Source of the DNA: DATATV01 sp035551355
GTDB lineage: Bacteria; Actinomycetota; Actinomycetes; Mycobacteriales; Pseudonocardiaceae
Reading direction: 5' to 3'
Assembly: GCA_035551355.1 (NCBI GenBank)
Contig: DASZNF010000035.1
Location: 73,149 to 137,148, forward strand
DNA: 64,000 nt
Positions 59,841-64,000 of this stretch are shown here, one piece after another. The first letter of the stretch is position 1. Each line of letters opens with the position of its first letter. The position numbers were made by a program, and so were the translations under genes. Below the pieces are notes generated by a model that worked only from the letters and a program-made list of their open reading frames with translations, did not search any database and was not told the DNA's origin.

Positions 59841-59953
59841 CCGACGAGCAGCACATTCCGACGAGAAGCACGAGAAGCACGAACCGCGCTTCCGGATCCC
59901 AGCCCAACGCCGGAGGCGTTGAGCCAACGCCGGGCGTGCTGTCCCGAGCAAGC

Positions 59954-61789
59954 TCAGAACGAAGCCTCGTCCAACTCCATCAGGGCGTTGTCCGCGCCTT
60001 CCACGATCTTGCGCCGCGCGCTCAGCTCCGGCAGCACGGTCTTGGCGAAGAACGACGCGACCCCGACCTTGCCCTGGTAGAACGCGGTGTCCTTGGCCGA
60101 GGGCTGCCCGTCCAGCTTGGCCAGCGCGATCTCCGCCTGCCGCTGCAGCAGCCACCCGACCAGCAGGTCGCCGATCGACAGCAGCAGCCGCACGGTGTGC
60201 TGGCCGACCTTGTACAGGTTGCTGGGCTCCTCCTGCGACGCGGTCAGGTAGCCGATCAGCGACCCGAGCATGCCCTGCGTGTCCTCAAGGGCCTGCTTGA
60301 GCAGCGCGCGTTCTTCCTTCAGCCGGCCGTTGCCGCCCTCGGCCTCCAGGAACGCGGTGATCTGGCCGGCCACGTGCGCCAGCGCCTGCCCCTTGTCCCG
60401 GATGATCTTGCGGAAGAAGAAGTCCTGCGACTGGATCGCGGTGGTGCCCTCGTACAGGGAGTCGATCTTCGAGTCCCGGATGTACTGCTCGATCGGGTAA
60501 TCCTTGAGGAAGCCCGAGCCGCCCAGCGTCTGCAGCGACTGCGCCAACTGCTCGTACGCCCGTTCCGAGCCGACGCCCTTCACGATCGGCAGCAGCAGGT
60601 CGTTGACCGCCGAAGCCAGCTTGACGTCGCCCTCACCGGCGGCGATCTGGTCCTGGTAGGTCGAGGTGTACACGTACACCGCGCGCAGACCTTCCGCGTA
60701 CGCCTTCTGCAGCATCAGGCTGCGCCGCACGTCCGGGTGATGGGTGATGGTGACCCGCGGCGCGGTCTTGTCCAGCATCTGGGTGAGGTCGGCGCCCTGC
60801 ACGCGCTCCTTGGCGTAGTCCAGCGCGTTGAGGTAACCGGTGGACAGCGTGCCGATGGCCTTGGTGCCGACCATCATCCGGGCGTACTCGATGACCTGGA
60901 ACATCTGCGCGATGCCGTTGTGCACGTCGCCAAGCAGCCAGCCGACCGCGGGGGTGCCGTGCTGCCCGAAGGTCACCTCGCAGGTGGCCGAGGCGTTCAG
61001 GCCCATCTTGTGCTCGACGTTGGTGACGAAGGCGCCGTTGCGCTCGCCCGGCTCACCCGTCTGGGTGTCGAAGTGGAACTTGGGGACCAGGAACAGGCTC
61101 AGGCCCTTGGTGCCCGGCCTGGTTTCCACGCCCGGACCCTCGGGGCGGGCCAGCACCAGGTGCATAATGTTCTCGGTGATGTCCTGGTCACCCGAGGTGA
61201 TGAACCGCTTCACCCCGTCGAGGTGCCAGCTGCCGTCCTCCTGAAGGATGGCCTTGGTGCGCCCGGCGCCCACGTCCGAACCGGCGTCCGGCTCGGTGAG
61301 CACCATGGTGGCGCCCCATCCGCGGTCGATCATGATCCGCGCCCAGCGCTTCTGCTCCTCGTTGCCGTTGGCGTCCACGACGGTGGCGAAGTTCGGGCCC
61401 GCCATGTACATGAACACGGCCGGGTTGGAGCCGAGGATCAGCTCGGCGGCGGTCCACTGGACCGACGGCGGGATGCCGAAGCCGCCCAGCTCGTTGGGCA
61501 GGCCGAGGCGGTACCACTCGCCGTCCCAGAGGGCCTGGTAGGACCGCTTGAAACCCTCGGGCAGGGTGACCGAGTGGGTCTTCGGATCGAACGTGGTGCC
61601 TTCGTGGTCGCCCTCGACGAACGATTCGCCGAGCGGCCCGGTGGCCAGGACGTTCAGCTCCGAGAGCACCCCGCGTGCGGTGTCCTCGTCCGCCTGTTCG
61701 AAGGGTCCCTTGCCCAGGCGGTCCTGGACGTTGAACACCTCGAACAGGTTGAACTCCAGGTCACGGAGATTGCTCTTGTAGTGGCCCAT
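59954..61789 (-). CDS. fadE5: Acyl-CoA dehydrogenase FadE5-like
   Basis: 611 residues, the same length as Rv0244c. The N-terminal extension GHYKSNLRDLEFNLFEVF is typical of this large subclass. FAD/substrate motifs: MVLTEPDAGSDVGAG, CEVTFGQHGTPAVGWLLG and QTLGGSGFLKDYPIEQYIRD, with DSLYEGTTAIQ following. It oxidises acyl-CoA to 2-enoyl-CoA in beta-oxidation. ATG at 61789 with GGGAG 4 bases upstream; a longer frame is less likely. Two YTAC-N6-GTAR sites flank a TAAGTT -10 candidate upstream, so it is probably repressed by the TetR regulator. Confidence 0.95.
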   Translation of the reverse strand: MGHYKSNLRDLEFNLFEVFNVQDRLGKGPFEQADEDTARGVLSELNVLATGPLGESFVEGDHEGTTFDPKTHSVTLPEGFKRSYQALWDGEWYRLGLPNELGGFGIPPSVQWTAAELILGSNPAVFMYMAGPNFATVVDANGNEEQKRWARIMIDRGWGATMVLTEPDAGSDVGAGRTKAILQEDGSWHLDGVKRFITSGDQDITENIMHLVLARPEGPGVETRPGTKGLSLFLVPKFHFDTQTGEPGERNGAFVTNVEHKMGLNASATCEVTFGQHGTPAVGWLLGDVHNGIAQMFQVIEYARMMVGTKAIGTLSTGYLNALDYAKERVQGADLTQMLDKTAPRVTITHHPDVRRSLMLQKAYAEGLRAVYVYTSTYQDQIAAGEGDVKLASAVNDLLLPIVKGVGSERAYEQLAQSLQTLGGSGFLKDYPIEQYIRDSKIDSLYEGTTAIQSQDFFFRKIIRDKGQALAHVAGQITAFLEAEGGNGRLKEERALLKQALEDTQGMLGSLIGYLTASQEEPSNLYKVGQHTVRLLLSIGDLLVGWLLQRQAEIALAKLDGQPSAKDTAFYQGKVGVASFFAKTVLPELSARRKIVEGADNALMELDEASF

Positions 61790-61831
61790 CGTGCTCCCCT
61801 GTCGTGTCGGCGCCATTCGACGGCAGCGCCG

Positions 61832-61869
61832 CTACTCGTCGGTAACTTAAGTGTATTACCGCGAGGTAA
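61832..61869. promoter_or_regulatory. Two YTAC-N6-GTAR operators before fadE5
   Basis: CTACTCGTCGGTAA (61832-61845) and TTACCGCGAGGTAA (61856-61869) are 24 bases apart centre to centre. A TAAGTT -10 candidate on the minus strand lies between them. The second site includes the stop codon of the LuxR-type gene, so the operator overlaps coding DNA. Confidence 0.72.
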
Positions 61870-62758
61870 CCCGAGCAAGGGAGGGCGCTTGGACGTGTTC
61901 GCGGCCACTCCGTGCGGTGATCGTGGTGATCCGTTCCGACGTCCGCCCGTCCGCCTCCCCGGCCCGGCCCCGGCTGTCCGCGCCGTCACCCATCAGTGGC
62001 GCCAGCAGGCCGAGCCGGAACGACAGCGCCACCGCGTGCGCCCGGTCCCGGGCGTGCAGCTTGCGCAGAATGCTCTTCACATGAGTGCGGATGGTCTCCA
62101 CGGAGACGAACAGCGTGGTGGCGATTTCCTGGTTCTCCATGCCATCGGCGATCAGCCGCAGCACCTCCTGTTCGCGCGGCGACAGCGGTTGCCGGGTGGC
62201 GGCGGCGGAGGAGACGGGGGTGAACGCCCGCAGCGGCGGCCCGCCGGCCAGCGCGGACAGTTCTGGGTCGAGGAAGCGGTGCTGCAGGTGGGTGCGCCGG
62301 ATCGCCTCGATCATCCGAGCCGCCTCGGCCGACCGCAGCACGAACCCGGTCACCCCCGACCCGGCCGCCGCGGTCAGGTAACGGGTGTTGCGCAACGGCT
62401 CGCGCAGCACGGACAGCACCGCGGGCGCCGGGGACTTCCCGCACTCGCCGGCGAGCAACCGGGCGAACTGGCAGCGCGGATCGGACAACGCGTCGATCAT
62501 CACCACATCCGGCCGGGCCCGCTGGCACAAAGCGAGCGCGACCTGCGGATTCGCCGTCGCGCTGAGCACCCGGACCGAGGGCGTGCGACTGAGCGCGCTG
62601 CGGAGGCCTTCGACGAACAGGGGGATCGGATCCACCACGACGATCGTGGTCGCCCGCCCCGCGGGCAGCGGGACGGTGGAAGTGGACGACGCCGAGGCGG
62701 GAGTGCTGCCCGGCACCGGCACCAGCTGCGCACGTCGGGGATCGGCGATGCGAGGCAT
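61856..62758 (-). CDS. LuxR-type regulator with atypical receiver domain
   Basis: 300 residues. Low-complexity N-terminus (1-35), then a receiver-like domain with Asp43 and a possible phosphoacceptor Asp89 in VVMIDALSD. The usual acidic pair is VDP and the conserved Lys is Arg (FVLRS), so phosphorylation may not occur. The helix-turn-helix is intact: LSPREQEVLRLIADGMENQEIATTLFVSVETIRTHVKSILRKLHARDR. No kinase gene is adjacent. ATG at 62758 has GGAG 5 bases upstream. It lies upstream of fadE5 in the same direction. Confidence 0.82.
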   Translation of the reverse strand: MPRIADPRRAQLVPVPGSTPASASSTSTVPLPAGRATTIVVVDPIPLFVEGLRSALSRTPSVRVLSATANPQVALALCQRARPDVVMIDALSDPRCQFARLLAGECGKSPAPAVLSVLREPLRNTRYLTAAAGSGVTGFVLRSAEAARMIEAIRRTHLQHRFLDPELSALAGGPPLRAFTPVSSAAATRQPLSPREQEVLRLIADGMENQEIATTLFVSVETIRTHVKSILRKLHARDRAHAVALSFRLGLLAPLMGDGADSRGRAGEADGRTSERITTITARSGREHVQAPSLARVTSR

Positions 62759-62864
62759 CACGGCTCCGTTCTGTAACCCGATGGGGATAACGAGACGCCC
62801 CGATCGAGTGGCCATGACGGCACCACCCCAAAACGTCACCCAATCGGGTAACAGGGCCCCTGGG

Positions 62865-63050
62865 ATGCAGCACGACGACATGCGCGCCGCACTGATGTAC
62901 CAGCGGGCGACCAGCGAGGCCGACAAGAAGATCGCCGACCGGCTTTCGAAGATGGTCGACCAGCACCGCACCGGCAAGAAAGACGACGAAGAACCGGACC
63001 GGGACGACGAAGAGCCGGACGAGAACGGCGAGGCTAACCCGGTCGGCTAG
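62865..63050 (+). pseudogene. C-terminal stub of an actinobacterial tyrosine integrase
   Basis: 61 codons. MQHDDMRAALMYQRATSEADKKIADRL resembles the end of the catalytic domain of actinomycete phage and plasmid integrases (MGHxxMRAALxYQHAT), with the last catalytic His and the nucleophile Tyr. An acidic, Lys-containing tail follows. Everything upstream, including the Arg-His-Arg part, is missing and replaced by the promoter region of the LuxR-type gene. It points towards the att-like site 94 bases downstream, as in intact elements. It is most likely a relic; a short expressed protein cannot be excluded. Confidence 0.72.
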
Positions 63051-63093
63051 TTGTTGGCATGTTGTTGGAAGGCCCGGATGATCTAGAAAACAG

Positions 63094-63135
63094 AAACCCC
63101 AGGTCCGATGTAGATACAATCTGACCTGGGGGTTT
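63094..63135 (+). terminator. Hairpin after the integrase stub
   Basis: AAACCCCAGGTC (63094-63105) pairs with GACCTGGGGGTTT (63123-63135) with one bulged G. On the plus strand the right arm ends in TTTCGCTT. It probably terminated the original integrase transcript; the 17-base loop contains an AGAT-ACA-ATCT inverted repeat. Confidence 0.7.
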
Positions 63136-63143
63136 CGCTTGAG

Positions 63144-63184
63144 AGCGGATGACGGGAATCGAACCCGCGTTCTCAGCTTGGGAA
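63144..63184 (-). other. tRNA-Gly(CCC) 3' segment, core of an att site
   Basis: On the minus strand the bases read from the anticodon loop (TTCCCAA) through the 3' stem, T-arm (GCGGG-TTCGATT-CCCGT) and acceptor strand CATCCGC. The 5' half of the tRNA is absent to the right, so this is not a working tRNA gene. Integrases of actinobacterial elements commonly recombine at such 3' halves. Confidence 0.75.
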
Positions 63185-63238
63185 TCAGGGTGATCACCGT
63201 GGCCAACGGGTCTGACCTGCTGCTTCACATGGTCACGA

Positions 63239-63291
63239 TTGACCGCCGTTGACCCCTGTTGACCGGCCGTAACAGCACGCAGACAGCACGC
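63239..63291. repeat. Phased short direct repeats beside the att core
   Basis: TTGACC occurs three times at exact 10-base steps (63239, 63249, 63259), then ACAGCACGC twice at an 11-base step (63272, 63283). GGTCA-N4-TGACC also overlaps the first copy. Helically phased repeats beside an att core resemble arm-type integrase binding sites. Confidence 0.75.
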
Positions 63292-63483
63292 CCGGTCCCC
63301 TCCGTCCAACCCGACATTAAGCCCAGAACGCGGCCGGTGGTGCCGGGTCAAGGCACGCTCTCCCGCCTTGACGCGGTGCTGCCGGCTGTTGTCAGCAACG
63401 ACGCATCGGGGTCGGTGGTCAGGACCTTGTGTCTTGTCTGGTTCGAGCCCCCATGCTCGCTTCAACTGCCATGATTGACTGCT

Positions 63484-63792
63484 GTGCGGCGACTTGCGTG
63501 GCTCGTGGGCAGGATTCTCCGGGGCATCCTGGCTCCGTGGGGGTTTGTTGGACAGCGAACCTATCGACCATACGGCCGGCAACCACGAACGATGGTCGGT
63601 GCTGGCGGTCGCCGTGTGCGGGCCGGTCAGCGCTGCCTGTGCGGTCGAGGTGTCATCCGAATGACTGTCGGTCAGTACGGCCCTTTTCTCGGCTGCACGG
63701 CGCACCGATGGGATGGAAGCGGCTGCAACTACGCATGGGCGGCGAACGGTCGCCGGCTGCCGCAGCGTGCGCAGCGAACAAGACGGTGGTAG
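63484..63792 (+). CDS. Small protein with topoisomerase-type zinc-finger motif
   Basis: 102 residues from GTG; the start is uncertain. The C-terminal half, CLCGRGVIRMTVGQYGPFLGCTAHRWDGSGCNYAW, has the Cys pattern and YGPFLGC core of zf-C4 topoisomerase fingers, found also in nuclease-associated proteins of mobile elements. The N-terminal half is basic and shows no known domain, so the gene may be a fragment. It lies just beyond the att-like site, in what may be element DNA. A minus-strand frame overlaps its 3' end. Confidence 0.4.
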   Translation: MRRLAWLVGRILRGILAPWGFVGQRTYRPYGRQPRTMVGAGGRRVRAGQRCLCGRGVIRMTVGQYGPFLGCTAHRWDGSGCNYAWAANGRRLPQRAQRTRRW

Positions 63793-64000
63793 CCGTTGGC
63801 CGGTGGCGCGGAGCGTTGCCGGGCGTCGATCGCCATGACCAGCTCGCAAAGGTCGGCCACCTCGGCGATCGTCAACGGCCTGGTGCACGTCGCCAACTTG
63901 GGCTCTTGGCTCGTGCGCGCTGGTGCCGGTGGCGCTGCCTGGTCTGCGCAGCGTAGCCGCGCGCCCGGTGCCCGGCCGGGAGCGGAGCGGTAGGCCGGTG
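63729..64000 (-). CDS. Possible protein of unknown function, start beyond the window
   Basis: The minus-strand frame is open from the right edge to a TAG at 63729-63731. The translated part ends with LTIAEVADLCELVMAIDARQRS, a plausible amphipathic helix, and RCARCGSRRPF, a CxxC pair. There is no recognisable family. It overlaps the 3' end of the zinc-finger frame on the other strand, and only one of them may be real. Confidence 0.3.
   Translation of the reverse strand, partial: PAYRSAPGRAPGARLRCADQAAPPAPARTSQEPKLATCTRPLTIAEVADLCELVMAIDARQRSAPPANGYHRLVRCARCGSRRPFAAHA

Noticed and set aside
59804..62776. Long plus-strand open frame antisense to fadE5 and the LuxR-type gene
   Set aside because: Composition typical of a GC-rich antisense shadow; fadE5 is certain on the minus strand.
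63144..63184. A working tRNA-Gly gene
   Set aside because: Only the 3' half from the anticodon loop is present; no D-arm or 5' acceptor strand is found in the next 50 bases.

Overview
The window looks like the chromosome of a high-GC actinobacterium, most likely of the Pseudonocardiaceae type. Codons are strongly G/C-biased at the third position and GTG starts are common. Several blocks keep gene orders known from mycobacteria: GT87 / ponA1 / DUF5318 / PadR / ino1 (compare Rv0051-Rv0046c), trmB near a GTP-dependent PEP carboxykinase (Rv0208c-Rv0211), and htdX-fabG4 / fadA2 / fadE5 (Rv0241c-Rv0244c). No complete tRNA, rRNA, CRISPR array or insertion sequence was seen. The species assignment is an inference.

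Layout. 0-8.4 kb: cell-envelope block (two GT87 membrane glycosyltransferases, class A penicillin-binding protein, DUF5318 protein, PadR regulator, inositol-1-phosphate synthase). 8.5-20.4 kb: ABC-F ATPase, SDR, DUF4232 lipoprotein, amidohydrolase, SAM methyltransferase, two small membrane proteins, a divergent nitric oxide synthase, TrmB, PEPCK and a protein with repeated calcium-type loops. 20.5-24.4 kb: a coupled operon of two dynamin-like GTPases flanking a GrpE-like protein. 24.5-29.4 kb: two-component system, HAD phosphatase, ABC exporter. 29.4-31.3 kb: one unknown gene, then about 800 bases without a convincing gene that hold a cluster of DnaA-box-like sites. 31.3-37.2 kb: MctP-type transporter with its DUF3311 partner, a large beta-helix-like membrane protein, an M20 peptidase. 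37.6-41.2 kb: E1alpha-E1beta-E2 of a 2-oxoacid dehydrogenase. 41.2-46.6 kb: SCP2-like protein, TetR regulator, gamma-glutamyltransferase, alpha/beta hydrolase, beta-hydroxyacid dehydrogenase. 46.6-49.7 kb: copper operon ycnI-copC-copD and a membrane protein. 49.9-52.1 kb: DUF6474-like protein and a TM0106-type nuclease. 52.2-61.8 kb: fatty-acid block htdX-fabG4 / fadA2 / fadE5, interrupted by an AAA ATPase, a thioredoxin-NHL protein and a GroES-like protein. 61.9-64 kb: LuxR-type regulator, then an integrase stub, a tRNA-Gly 3' segment with phased repeats (an attP-like site) and poorly defined accessory DNA.

Main integrative observation: the inverted repeat YTAC-N6-GTAR occurs six times, in four promoter regions (SCP2/TetR, alpha/beta hydrolase, fabG4/fadA2, fadE5). 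All four belong to lipid or acyl-CoA genes, or to the TetR gene itself. This suggests a local acyl-CoA-responsive regulon under the TetR at 41716. A second trend is that at least a dozen genes start 6-8 bases after a TANNNT -10 box with no Shine-Dalgarno sequence, which points to widespread leaderless mRNAs.
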